Shown here: one piece after another, positions 44,014 through 52,059 of the stretch
Numbering within the stretch: position 1 is the stretch's first letter
Layout of the letters: each line of letters begins with the position of its first letter
Source: Burkholderiales bacterium
GTDB lineage: Bacteria; Pseudomonadota; Gammaproteobacteria; Burkholderiales; SG8-41
Assembly: GCA_030683105.1 (NCBI GenBank)
Contig: JAUXMZ010000024.1
Span: 1-64,000 of the forward strand
Reading direction: 5' to 3'
DNA: 64,000 nt
The notes under the pieces: generated by a model
Database searches by the model: none
Seen by the model: only the letters and a program-made list of their open reading frames with translations
Told to the model about the DNA's origin: nothing
Position numbers and translations under genes: made by a program

Positions 44014-44025
44014 AAATGTTTTTCA

Positions 44026-45096
44026 TTACGCAGCCAGCTCCATGCAGACTTCGGCCACGGCGCGGGTGGCTTCGGGCTTGCCCGCCGCACGCGCCGCCTG
44101 CGCCATGGCCAGCAGCTTTTCGCGCGTGAACTCGCCAAGCAACCAGGCCAGCTTTTCGGGCGTGAATTCGCGCTGGGGAATCAGTACCGCAGCGCCACGG
44201 TCGGCGAGATAACGTGCGTTGTGGGTCTGATGATCATCGACCGCGTGCGGGTACGGCACCATCACGCTGGCGATGCCTGCGGCGGCGATTTCGGATACGG
44301 TCGAGGCGCCGGCACGGCAGATGATGAGATCGGCTGCGGCATACCGGGCAGCCATGTCATCGACGAAGGGAATGAGTTCCGCACTTACGCCCGCCAGCCG
44401 ATAGGCCTCGCGCAGCGCCTCGGCATGGAGCGACCCCGACTGATGGGTAACCTGCGGACGGGTGTCGGCTCCGAGCAGTGCCAGCGCCTGCGGCACGGTC
44501 TCATTGAGCGCGCGCGCACCGAGACTGCCGCCTATCACCAGCAACTGCAACCGGCCGGCGCGGTTGGCGTAGCGGACCTCCGGCCCTTTGATCGCCGTAA
44601 TCTCGCTGCGCACCGGATTGCCGGTCCAGATCACCGCGGTCGATGCGGCGCAGGCATTCGGAAATGCAACCAGAATCCTGTCGGCGAGTCTGGCCAGCAC
44701 GCGGTTGGTCAGCCCGGCGATCGAATTCTGCTCATGAATCACCAGCGGGCGGTTGAGGAACGAAGCCATCATGCCGCCGGGGAACGCCACGTAACCGCCC
44801 ATGCCCAGCACGACGTCGGGGCGGTGCAGAAAAATCGCCCGCGCGCTTTGCCAGAATGCCACCAGCAGATTGAACGGCAGCAGCAGCTTGCGCAGCCACC
44901 CCTTGCCGCGCACGCCGGTAAAACGGATCCAGGCCATGGTATAGCCCATGGGCGGGATCACCCGCGCCTCCATGCCGGCGCGGGAACCCATCCACACCAC
45001 GTTCCATCCCTGGCCGCGCAGATGCTCGGCGACCGCCAGGGCCGGGAAAATATGGCCACCGGTACCGCCAGCCATGATCATGATGGTTTTAGACAC
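44026..45096 (-). CDS. murG: Lipid I to lipid II N-acetylglucosaminyltransferase
   Basis: A 356-residue GT-B glycosyltransferase adding GlcNAc to lipid I on the inner membrane. Hallmarks are the first glycine loop MAGGTGGHIFPALAVAEHL (residues 8-26), GGYVAFPGG, HEQNSIAGLTNR, VIGGSLGARALNE and CRAGASTVSEIAAAG. The start is a GTG at 45096, overlapping by 8 bases a short ORF that repeats the first 17 codons. ftsW lies 243 bp upstream, an unusually long gap for this cluster. Confidence 0.97.
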   Translation of the reverse strand: MSKTIMIMAGGTGGHIFPALAVAEHLRGQGWNVVWMGSRAGMEARVIPPMGYTMAWIRFTGVRGKGWLRKLLLPFNLLVAFWQSARAIFLHRPDVVLGMGGYVAFPGGMMASFLNRPLVIHEQNSIAGLTNRVLARLADRILVAFPNACAASTAVIWTGNPVRSEITAIKGPEVRYANRAGRLQLLVIGGSLGARALNETVPQALALLGADTRPQVTHQSGSLHAEALREAYRLAGVSAELIPFVDDMAARYAAADLIICRAGASTVSEIAAAGIASVMVPYPHAVDDHQTHNARYLADRGAAVLIPQREFTPEKLAWLLGEFTREKLLAMAQAARAAGKPEATRAVAEVCMELAA

Positions 45097-45229
45097 GAGC
45101 GCCTCCAGAGCCCACTCGCATAACGGCCATATTTTCGGTGTAGGCTAATGCGCGCGCATTGCGCGCTACGCCGAAACCAAAAATATGGCCACCGGTGCCG
45201 CCAGCCATGATCATGATTGTTCGGCTCAT
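45089..45229 (-). CDS. Short ORF duplicating the murG N terminus (leader-like)
   Basis: A 46-codon ORF beginning MSRTIMIMAGGTGGHIF against MSKTIMIMAGGTGGHIF in murG: 16 of 17 residues agree. Base differences include a Ser codon change (AGC for TCT) and other silent changes. After residue 17 it runs through a REP-like palindrome (45125-45190) and ends at 45089, overlapping the murG GTG. The layout matches the murC copy: palindrome, duplicated 5' end, real gene. Leader peptide or duplication scar are both possible. Confidence 0.6.
   Translation of the reverse strand: MSRTIMIMAGGTGGHIFGFGVARNARALAYTENMAVMRVGSGGARV
45125..45190. repeat. 66-bp palindrome inside the murG-like leader ORF
   Basis: The outer arms GGCCATATTTT and AAAATATGGCC enclose TTCGGTGTAG/CTACGCCGAA and a GCGCGCAATGCGC-type core. 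The right-hand arm is itself part of the duplicated murG segment, so palindrome and duplication are joined. The inner part resembles common proteobacterial REP sequences. Confidence 0.65.
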
Positions 45230-45247
45230 AAAAATTTAAAACTCTTT

Positions 45248-45326
45248 GCCACAGAGAGCACAGAGGACTCAGAGGAAACCCAAAAGCTGATTTCATTCTC
45301 TCTGTGATCTCTGTGCACTCTGTGGC
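45248..45326. repeat. CACAGAG nonamer palindrome, copy 3
   Basis: The left arm begins GCCACAGAGAGCACAGAGG and the right arm ends CTCTGTGCACTCTGTGGC. It fills the space just after the ftsW stop and is followed by the short murG-like ORF, the same arrangement as copy 2 before murC. Confidence 0.78.
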
Positions 45327-45338
45327 TAATGCTTGTCT

Positions 45339-46499
45339 TCATACGGCGAGACCACGCATGAGCTGCCTGTTTTCCCAATCGACACGCAGCAGCACTGCGA
45401 TCGCGCAGCAGGTAGCGGCGATGGCGCTGCCGCCAAAAGACAGCAGCGGCAGCGTCAGCCCCTTGGTCGGCAACACCCCCATGTTCACGCCCATGTTGAT
45501 GATCGCCTGCACGCCCAACCACAAGCCGATACCGTGGGCGATCAGTGCCGCGAAATGGCGTTCGAGCGCGGACGCGCGCAGACCGATCGCAAACGCCCGG
45601 ATCACGATCCATGCAAACATCACCGCGATCACCGCCACGCCGACAAAACCGAGTTCCTCGGCGATCACCGCCAGCAAAAAATCGGTGTGCGCCTCCGGCA
45701 AATAGAACAGTTTTTCGACACTGGCGCCGAGCCCCACGCCGAACCACTCTCCGCGTCCAAAGGCAATCAGGGCGTGCGACAACTGATACCCTTTGCCATA
45801 AGCATCGGCCCAGGGGTCCATGAAGCCGATTACGCGCTGCATACGGTACGGCGAAAACCAGATCAGCAGCAGGAAGCTCACCACCAGCATCAGCAGCAAT
45901 CCCGCAAACAATCGCCAATTCATCCCGCCCAGAAACAGGATGCCCATGGCAATGACGGTGATTACCGCGAATGCGCCAAAATCAGGCTCGCGCAGCAGCA
46001 GCCCCCCGGTAAGCACCATGACCGCGAACATTGGAAGAAATCCCTTGCGCAGGCTGTGCATATAGGCGGCCTTGCGCACCGTGTAGTCCGCGGCGTAGAT
46101 CACCACGAACAGCTTCATGAACTCCGAAGGCTGAAGATTCACGAAATAAAGCGATAGCCAGCGCTGACTGCCGTTGACCTCGCGCCCCACGCCGGGAATC
46201 AGCACCAGCGCAAGCATCAACAGCCCGAACAGGAACAGGTACAGCGCAGACTGTTGCCACAACCTTATCGGAATCTGAAACGAGACTATGGCCATGGCCA
46301 GGCTGATCGCGATGAAAATGCCGTGGCGCGTCAGGTAATGCATGGGCTGAAATCCGGTGACGCGGCTGCCCTCGGCTATGGCGATCGAGGCCGAATAGAC
46401 CATCACCAGGCCCAGGCTCAGCAGCACAATCGTGATCCAGACCAGAATCTGGTCATAATCTGCAAGCGGCGTACGCTGTTTTACGTCGGAGTAGAACAT
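45339..46499 (-). CDS. ftsW: Septal peptidoglycan polymerase FtsW
   Basis: A 386-residue SEDS glycosyltransferase with about ten helices that polymerises septal glycan with FtsI. Signature blocks are [68 protein letters not shown] in parts (about 250-275) and [12 protein letters not shown]. The ATG at 46499 lies 2 bp after the murD stop; the frame to 46592 is murD sequence out of frame. Confidence 0.97.
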   Translation of the reverse strand: MFYSDVKQRTPLADYDQILVWITIVLLSLGLVMVYSASIAIAEGSRVTGFQPMHYLTRHGIFIAISLAMAIVSFQIPIRLWQQSALYLFLFGLLMLALVLIPGVGREVNGSQRWLSLYFVNLQPSEFMKLFVVIYAADYTVRKAAYMHSLRKGFLPMFAVMVLTGGLLLREPDFGAFAVITVIAMGILFLGGMNWRLFAGLLLMLVVSFLLLIWFSPYRMQRVIGFMDPWADAYGKGYQLSHALIAFGRGEWFGVGLGASVEKLFYLPEAHTDFLLAVIAEELGFVGVAVIAVMFAWIVIRAFAIGLRASALERHFAALIAHGIGLWLGVQAIINMGVNMGVLPTKGLTLPLLSFGGSAIAATCCAIAVLLRVDWENRQLMRGLAV

Positions 46500-46501
46500 C
46501 G

Positions 46502-47902
46502 TCAGCTCCGCCCATCCCGCAGCCGCGTCACCGCCTGCACGAAGATCTCCGCGCGGTGCACATAATTGCGGAACATGTCGTAACTGGCGCAAGCCGGTGA
46601 CAGAACCACGGCGTCGCCGGGCCGGCTCGCCTTGAACGCCGCTTGCACCGCGTCGCCCATATCACGTGCATGCACAAGGGGCACACCGCTTCCAGCCAGC
46701 GCCAGAGCAATCATCCCGGCATCGCGCCCAATCAGCACCACTGCGCGGGCATGAAGGGCGACAGCGGAGGCCAGCGGCGTGAAATCCTGTCCTTTACCGT
46801 CGCCGCCGGCGATCAAAACCACGGGTTGCGTCAGACCGTTGAGCGCGGCAACCGTCGCGCCGACGTTAGTCCCCTTGGAATCGTCAAAGAACACGACCCC
46901 GTCGATTTCCGCGACCTGCTGCACGCGATGCGGCAGCCCCTGATAACGTCGCAGTGCCTCGAGCAGCGGTGCCTCGGGCAAATCGATGGCGCTGACCAGT
47001 GCCAGCGCCGCAAGCGCGTTGGCGGCATTATGCAATCCGGCCACATGCAATTCATCGACCGGCATCATGCTGTGTCCGCCGCGCGCCAGATAATGCGAGC
47101 CGCGCATTTCCCTGATGCCCCATTCGCTGTCGTTGACCGGCACCCCGAGCCCGAATGTCGATACCTCGCGCCCCGGTAACGCCATGCCCATGCTCCGATG
47201 GTCGTCGCGGTTGAGGACCTGCCGCCCGCCTCCGGCGAAAATGCGGGCTTTGGCCGCCGCGTATCCGCCCATGCCGTCGTAACGGTCGAGATGGTCTTCG
47301 CAAAGATTGAGTACCGTTGCTGCCGCAGGTCTGAGGCTTGCGGTGCTCTCGAGCTGGAAACTCGAAAGCTCGAGAACGAATGCCTGGGGCATCTTGTCAC
47401 CGGTCTCTGCCACAGCCAGAGCGTCCAGCGCCGGCAAACCGATATTGCCTGCAACCACGGTGGCAAGGCCGGCTGCACGGCACATGTCGCCAGCCATTGT
47501 GGTGACGGTGCTTTTCCCGTTGGAACCGGTGATGGCCAGCACCTTCGGCGTGCCGAGTGCTGAGTGTTGAGTGTTGAGTGTTGCAAGCGCCTGCGCAAAC
47601 AGTTCGATATCACCGACGACAGGCACACCGCGGCCGGCGGCGGCGGCAATGGAGCGCTCGCGGCAGTCTATTCCGGGACTGATTGCGATCAGATCCACGT
47701 CATGAAAAGTTCGTTCATCAAACGCGCCGGCGGCCACCGCAACCTGCGGCATTTCGTCCGCCAGCAGCGCCGCGTGGGGAGGATACGCGCGAGTGTCGGC
47801 GACGCGTACCTCCGCCCCGTAGCGGGCCAGCCAGCGCGTCATCGACAATCCGGTATCACCGAGTCCGAGCACCACAACCCTCTTGCCTTTGAAATTCAAC
47901 AT
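46502..47902 (-). CDS. murD: UDP-N-acetylmuramoylalanine-D-glutamate ligase
   Basis: A 466-residue Mur ligase adding D-Glu. N-terminal [17 protein letters not shown], the P-loop [15 protein letters not shown] near residue 124, and later [15 protein letters not shown] and [11 protein letters not shown] are visible. Residues about 108-119 ([12 protein letters not shown]) interrupt the strand leading to the P-loop and are encoded by a heptanucleotide array. The enzyme core otherwise looks intact. Confidence 0.96.
   Translation of the reverse strand: MLNFKGKRVVVLGLGDTGLSMTRWLARYGAEVRVADTRAYPPHAALLADEMPQVAVAAGAFDERTFHDVDLIAISPGIDCRERSIAAAAGRGVPVVGDIELFAQALATLNTQHSALGTPKVLAITGSNGKSTVTTMAGDMCRAAGLATVVAGNIGLPALDALAVAETGDKMPQAFVLELSSFQLESTASLRPAAATVLNLCEDHLDRYDGMGGYAAAKARIFAGGGRQVLNRDDHRSMGMALPGREVSTFGLGVPVNDSEWGIREMRGSHYLARGGHSMMPVDELHVAGLHNAANALAALALVSAIDLPEAPLLEALRRYQGLPHRVQQVAEIDGVVFFDDSKGTNVGATVAALNGLTQPVVLIAGGDGKGQDFTPLASAVALHARAVVLIGRDAGMIALALAGSGVPLVHARDMGDAVQAAFKASRPGDAVVLSPACASYDMFRNYVHRAEIFVQAVTRLRDGRS
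47554..47581. repeat. Heptanucleotide array inside murD
   Basis: Four 7-mers: CGAGTGC followed by three exact TGAGTGT. They encode MurD residues 108-117 in frame, just before the ATP-binding loop. Confidence 0.82.
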
Positions 47903-47968
47903 TTAAAATTACCGCCAGCCATGAGACCCGGGCGGAAAAACGCAACCCGCCTGCTTCACTACGCTTTT

Positions 47969-48003
47969 CACTCCTCACTCCTCACCCCTTACTCCTCACC
48001 GTA
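47969..48003. repeat. Heptanucleotide array at the mraY 3' end
   Basis: Five 7-mers read CACTCCT, CACTCCT, CACCCCT, TACTCCT, CACCGTA. The array spans the mraY stop codon and the short mraY-murD gap. Confidence 0.75.
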
Positions 48004-49081
48004 GTTTCAGCGTCGACAACCCCACCAGCACCAGCATCATCGTGATAATCCAGAACCTCACCACGACCTGGTTTTCCTTCCAGCCTTTCAACTCGTAATG
48101 GTGGTGCAGCGGTGCCATTCGAAAAATCCGTTTCCCCGTCAACTTGAACGATGCGACCTGGAACACCACCGACAGCGTCTCAACCACGAACACCCCGCCC
48201 ATGATGAACAGCACGATCTCCTGCCTCACGATCACGGCTATGGTGCCGAGTGCAGCCCCCAGCGCGAGTGCGCCGACGTCACCCATGAACACTTCGGCCG
48301 GATAGGCGTTGAACCACAAAAAAGCCAGCCCCGCACCGGCGATGGCGCCGCAAAACACGGCGAGTTCACCGGCGCCCGGAATAAACGGAAATCCGAGATA
48401 TTTCGAGAACACCGCATGGCCGGCAACGTAGGCGAATATGCCAAGCGCCCCGGCAATCATTACGGTGGGCAGGATTGCCAGGCCGTCGAGCCCGTCGGTC
48501 AGGTTCACGGCATTACTGGTGCCGACGATCACGAAATAGGTCATGACGACGAAACCGATCGCGCCGAGCGGATAGGCCGCCTGCTTGAAGAACGGCACGA
48601 TGAACTCCGTTTGCGCAGGCAGATTGCTGTAATAGGTGATATAGAGCGCCGCGGCGATGCCGACCACCGACTGCCAGAAAAATTTGGTCCTTGCCGGCAG
48701 GCCTTTCGGGTTGCGTGCCACCACTTTGCGATAGTCGTCGATCCAGCCGATGGCACCGAAACCCAGCATCACCCACAACACAATCCACACCAGGCGGTTC
48801 TGCAGATCTCCCCACAGCAAAACAGTGACGATGATCGAGACCAGAATCAGCGCGCCGCCCATGGTCGGCGTGCCGGCCTTGGAAAAATGGGTCTGCGGAC
48901 CATCGTCCCGCACCGCCTGCCCGATTTTGTATGAAGTCAGTTTCCTGATCATCAGCGGTCCGATAAGAAACGTGATTACCAGCGCCGTAAGACATGCCAG
49001 GACCGCCCGCAGCGTGATGTATCCGAACACGTTGAACGCGCGGAAATCTTTAGCCAGGTATTGCGCGAGTTCGAGCAGCAT
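47996..49081 (-). CDS. mraY: Phospho-MurNAc-pentapeptide transferase
   Basis: A 361-residue membrane enzyme with about ten helices that makes lipid I. Catalytic blocks are [19 protein letters not shown] (the DDxxK motif), [17 protein letters not shown] and [14 protein letters not shown], and the histidine cluster [12 protein letters not shown]. It follows murF with a 3-bp gap. Confidence 0.98.
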   Translation of the reverse strand: MLLELAQYLAKDFRAFNVFGYITLRAVLACLTALVITFLIGPLMIRKLTSYKIGQAVRDDGPQTHFSKAGTPTMGGALILVSIIVTVLLWGDLQNRLVWIVLWVMLGFGAIGWIDDYRKVVARNPKGLPARTKFFWQSVVGIAAALYITYYSNLPAQTEFIVPFFKQAAYPLGAIGFVVMTYFVIVGTSNAVNLTDGLDGLAILPTVMIAGALGIFAYVAGHAVFSKYLGFPFIPGAGELAVFCGAIAGAGLAFLWFNAYPAEVFMGDVGALALGAALGTIAVIVRQEIVLFIMGGVFVVETLSVVFQVASFKLTGKRIFRMAPLHHHYELKGWKENQVVVRFWIITMMLVLVGLSTLKLR

Positions 49082-49084
49082 CGA

Positions 49085-50503
49085 TTACCCCTGTCCGGCC
49101 ACAGCGGCGCCGGATGCCATCTCAAAACTTTTAACCACCCGCTCCATTTTCATGAAGCGGGACCCCTTGACCAGCATCGTCGTCTCCGGCGACAGCGCGT
49201 TCTCGATCTCTGCCAGCAGATCCTCGATGCGGGAAAAATGGCGCGCGCCTGCGCCGAAAGCCTGTGCCGCGTGTACTGACAATTCACCAAGAGTGAAGAG
49301 CTGGTCGATCCCCGCTTTGTGCGCAAGCAGTCCGGATTCGGCATGAAGCGCCGGCGCGCCCGCGCCCAGCTCCCCCATGTCCCCGAGCACCAGCAGTTTT
49401 CGTCCGGGTGCTTGCGCCAGGACTGCGATTGCCGCCTGCACCGACTCGGGATTCGCGTTATAGGTATCGTCGATCAGCGTTGCACCACGAATGCACGCTT
49501 TTTTCTGCAGTCGTCCCTTGACCCCCGCATAAGCGGCGAGCCCCTTGGAAATCATGTGCGGTGCAACGTTGAGCGCCACCGCCGCCGCGCTTGCCGCCAG
49601 TGCGTTCCTGACGTTGTGCAACCCCCCCGCCTTGAGCGTGGCCGCCGCCTCACCCAGCGGCGTCTTCACGACAATCTCGCTTTCCAGATAGCGCAGCCGG
49701 CAGGTCGCGGTGACGGCAGCACGGCTGTCGACACCGAACTCAAGCCGCCGCCTGTCAGCGGCAAGTTCGCGCCACAGGCCGGCAAAGCGGTCATCCGCAT
49801 TGATGACAGCGACACCTTCATTCCCGAGACCTTCAAAAATCTCGCCTTTAGCGCGCGCGATCGCCTCCTCGGACCCGAGATACTCGATATGGGCGCGGCC
49901 AGCGTTGTTGATCAGTGCGACATCAGGCACGGCAATCTGGGCGAGGTAGCGGATCTCGCCTGCGTGATTCATGCCCATCTCGATCACCGCGTAACGATGC
50001 TCGGGGCGCAACTCAAGCAGCATCAGCGGCACCCCGATGTCATTATTGAGGTTGCCGCGCGTGGCCAGAACGCAGGATTCCGGATTCGGGTGCCGTGACC
50101 CGGCGCCAACCGCCTCGTGCAAAATCAAGGCCAGCATCTCCTTGACCGTAGTCTTGCCACTACTGCCGGTGAGCGCGACCAGCGGCATCGTGAATTTTTT
50201 ACGCCAGCATGATGCGAGCGTTCCCAGAGCCAGCCGCGTGTCCTTGACCACGATCAATGGCAGCTTGATCTCAGAATCCCGAATCCCGAATCCCGACTCC
50301 TCCACCATTGCCGCAGCAGCACCGGCCGCCGCCGCCTGCGATACGAACCGATGGCCGTCAAAGCGCTCGCCCTTGAGCGCGACGAACAGATCGCCGCGCT
50401 TGATGGCCCGGCTATCGGTATTGACGGCATCGAACGCGACGTCCTCGCCGCGTATTCCGGCACCCAGTGCGCGCGCCGCTTCAGCAATCGCCATCATGGT
50501 CAT
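49085..50503 (-). CDS. murF: UDP-MurNAc-tripeptide-D-alanyl-D-alanine ligase
   Basis: A 472-residue Mur ligase adding D-Ala-D-Ala. The P-loop ALTGSSGKTTVKEML starts near residue 110; ATRGNLNNDIGVPL, IEMGMNHAGEI, DDTYNANPESVQAAI and LGDMGELG follow. Two short repeat-encoded inserts interrupt conserved stretches: ESGFGIRDSEIK (about 69-80) in the N-terminal domain and GAGSRHPNPESC (about 133-144) just after the P-loop helix. Start and stop overlap the neighbouring genes by a few bases. Confidence 0.96.
   Translation of the reverse strand: MTMMAIAEAARALGAGIRGEDVAFDAVNTDSRAIKRGDLFVALKGERFDGHRFVSQAAAAGAAAAMVEESGFGIRDSEIKLPLIVVKDTRLALGTLASCWRKKFTMPLVALTGSSGKTTVKEMLALILHEAVGAGSRHPNPESCVLATRGNLNNDIGVPLMLLELRPEHRYAVIEMGMNHAGEIRYLAQIAVPDVALINNAGRAHIEYLGSEEAIARAKGEIFEGLGNEGVAVINADDRFAGLWRELAADRRRLEFGVDSRAAVTATCRLRYLESEIVVKTPLGEAAATLKAGGLHNVRNALAASAAAVALNVAPHMISKGLAAYAGVKGRLQKKACIRGATLIDDTYNANPESVQAAIAVLAQAPGRKLLVLGDMGELGAGAPALHAESGLLAHKAGIDQLFTLGELSVHAAQAFGAGARHFSRIEDLLAEIENALSPETTMLVKGSRFMKMERVVKSFEMASGAAVAGQG
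50075..50102. repeat. Heptanucleotide array inside murF (site 2)
   Basis: Four degenerate 7-mers read GGATTCC, GGATTCG, GGTGCCG, TGACCCG. They encode about residues 135-143 of MurF, between the P-loop helix and the ATRGNLNNDIG motif. Confidence 0.6.
50275..50302. repeat. Heptanucleotide array inside murF (site 1)
   Basis: Three exact GAATCCC units and one degenerate GACTCCT. They encode about residues 68-77 of MurF in frame. Confidence 0.82.
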
Positions 50504-52059
50504 GCCTCCCTCAATGCGGCTGTTACCGCTGCGGCATCGCTGAACGGATGTCTGACCCCGCCGACTTCCTGATAGGCTTCGTGACCCTTGCCTGCGATCA
50601 GCACGACATCGCCGCGGCGGGCCATTGCTATCGCCTGCCTGATCGCCAGCGCCCGATCAGCCGATACCACGCATTCGGCCTCGACGCCTTCGAGAATGTC
50701 CGTGATGATCGCAAACGGATCCTCGCTTCGCGGGTTGTCGCTGGTGATAACGACCTCATCGGCCAGCCGTGTCGCGACACGGCCCATCAGCGGGCGCTTG
50801 CCGCGATCGCGGTCTCCGCCACACCCAAACACACAAATAAGTTTTGGGTTTGAAGATTGAAGTTTGGCGTTCTTGCTTCGCTTCGCTTTGTCGTGCAACC
50901 TGGAACCTGGAACTTGGAACCTGGAACCCTCAATCAGCTCGCGCAGCGCGGTCAGCACCTTTTCGAGCGCATCCGGCGTGTGGGCATAGTCGACCACGAC
51001 CAACGGCCGCCGGCCGCCACCATAGCGCTCGGTGCGCCCGGGTGCGGCTTTTACCCGCTGCAAAGCACTGATGGCATCATCCAGACTGACTTCGCTTGCA
51101 AGCAGTGTGGCCAGCGATCCCAGCAGGTTGTCCGCATTGAAACGTCCGATCAGGGCGCTGGACAGCGATGCTGAACCCCATGGCGTAGACACATCGAATG
51201 CCAGGCCTTCAGCGTTGACGCGCAGATTGCGGCCCTGCATCCGCAGCACCCCGCGACCGCGCGCGGTCGTGGCACGGCCGAATCCATAACCAATCACATT
51301 CAGGTCACGGCGCGGCAGGCTGGCAGCGAGCGCCGAGCCGAATTTATCGTCAAGATTCAGCACCGCATAGCGCAGCGAGGGCCACTTGAAGAGCTTTGCC
51401 TTGGCCGCGCGGTAGCGGCGCATGCTGCCGTGGTAATCAAGGTGGTCGCGGGAAATATTGGTTAGCAGCGCAACGTCAAACTCGACGCCTGAAACGCGGT
51501 GCTGCTCCAACCCGTGAGACGACACTTCCATACAGGCGCTGCGCGCCCCGCGCCGGAGAAAATCGCTGAGTGCGGCATGTATCCATACCGCATCAGGCGT
51601 CGTGTTCAGCGACGGCTTCAGCGTGCCTGGAAAACCGCACCCCAGGGTGCCGATCACCGCGCATCGCCTGCCGGCACGCGTCAGGGATTGCGCAATCCAT
51701 TGGCTGCACGACGTCTTGCCATTGGTGCCGGTGACGCCGATCATCCACAGTTTCGCGCTCGGCCTGCCATAGACATGGCTCGCGATATCGCCGGCATGCC
51801 GCTGCAGGTTGGCTATGCCGAGATTTGCGGCCCGCCACGCCGGATTCCACGCGAAATCCGCGCTGTCCCACAGCACGGATGCCGCGCCACTGGCAATCGC
51901 ACCCGGAATGAAATCGCGGCCGTCACGGGCCTCACCCGGGTAGGCAACGAACGTGTCTCCGCGCCCGATGTACCGGCTGTCGGAAGTGAGCCGCCTGATG
52001 CCAAGCGCATCGATCGCACGCATGCGCGGCCGGCGCAGGCTCCCTGCTGCCGGCATCAC
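50500..52059 (-). CDS. murE: UDP-MurNAc-L-Ala-D-Glu:meso-diaminopimelate ligase
   Basis: A 519-residue Mur ligase adding meso-DAP, identified by the DNPR specificity motif (TSDNPRSEDPF). The P-loop GVTGTNGKTSCSQWIAQ starts at 108, and MEVSSHGLEQHR, DYAHTPDALE and GKGHEAYQ are present. Residues about 377-406, between LRELIE and LICVFGCGGDRD, are an insert of about 30 residues encoded by two heptanucleotide arrays and absent from usual MurE. The stop overlaps the murF start. Confidence 0.96.
   Translation of the reverse strand: MMPAAGSLRRPRMRAIDALGIRRLTSDSRYIGRGDTFVAYPGEARDGRDFIPGAIASGAASVLWDSADFAWNPAWRAANLGIANLQRHAGDIASHVYGRPSAKLWMIGVTGTNGKTSCSQWIAQSLTRAGRRCAVIGTLGCGFPGTLKPSLNTTPDAVWIHAALSDFLRRGARSACMEVSSHGLEQHRVSGVEFDVALLTNISRDHLDYHGSMRRYRAAKAKLFKWPSLRYAVLNLDDKFGSALAASLPRRDLNVIGYGFGRATTARGRGVLRMQGRNLRVNAEGLAFDVSTPWGSASLSSALIGRFNADNLLGSLATLLASEVSLDDAISALQRVKAAPGRTERYGGGRRPLVVVDYAHTPDALEKVLTALRELIEGSRFQVPGSRLHDKAKRSKNAKLQSSNPKLICVFGCGGDRDRGKRPLMGRVATRLADEVVITSDNPRSEDPFAIITDILEGVEAECVVSADRALAIRQAIAMARRGDVVLIAGKGHEAYQEVGGVRHPFSDAAAVTAALREA
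50849..50926. repeat. Two heptanucleotide arrays inside murE
   Basis: The first array (50849-50869) is TTTGAAG, ATTGAAG, TTTGGCG. The second (50896-50923) is CCTGGAA, CCTGGAA, CTTGGAA, CCTGGAA plus a partial unit. Together they encode most of the extra segment in MurE. Confidence 0.8.

Noticed and set aside
41323-50926. Tandem arrays considered as CRISPR
   Set aside because: Units are 7 bases, directly adjacent, without spacers, and differ between loci; no cas genes are present.
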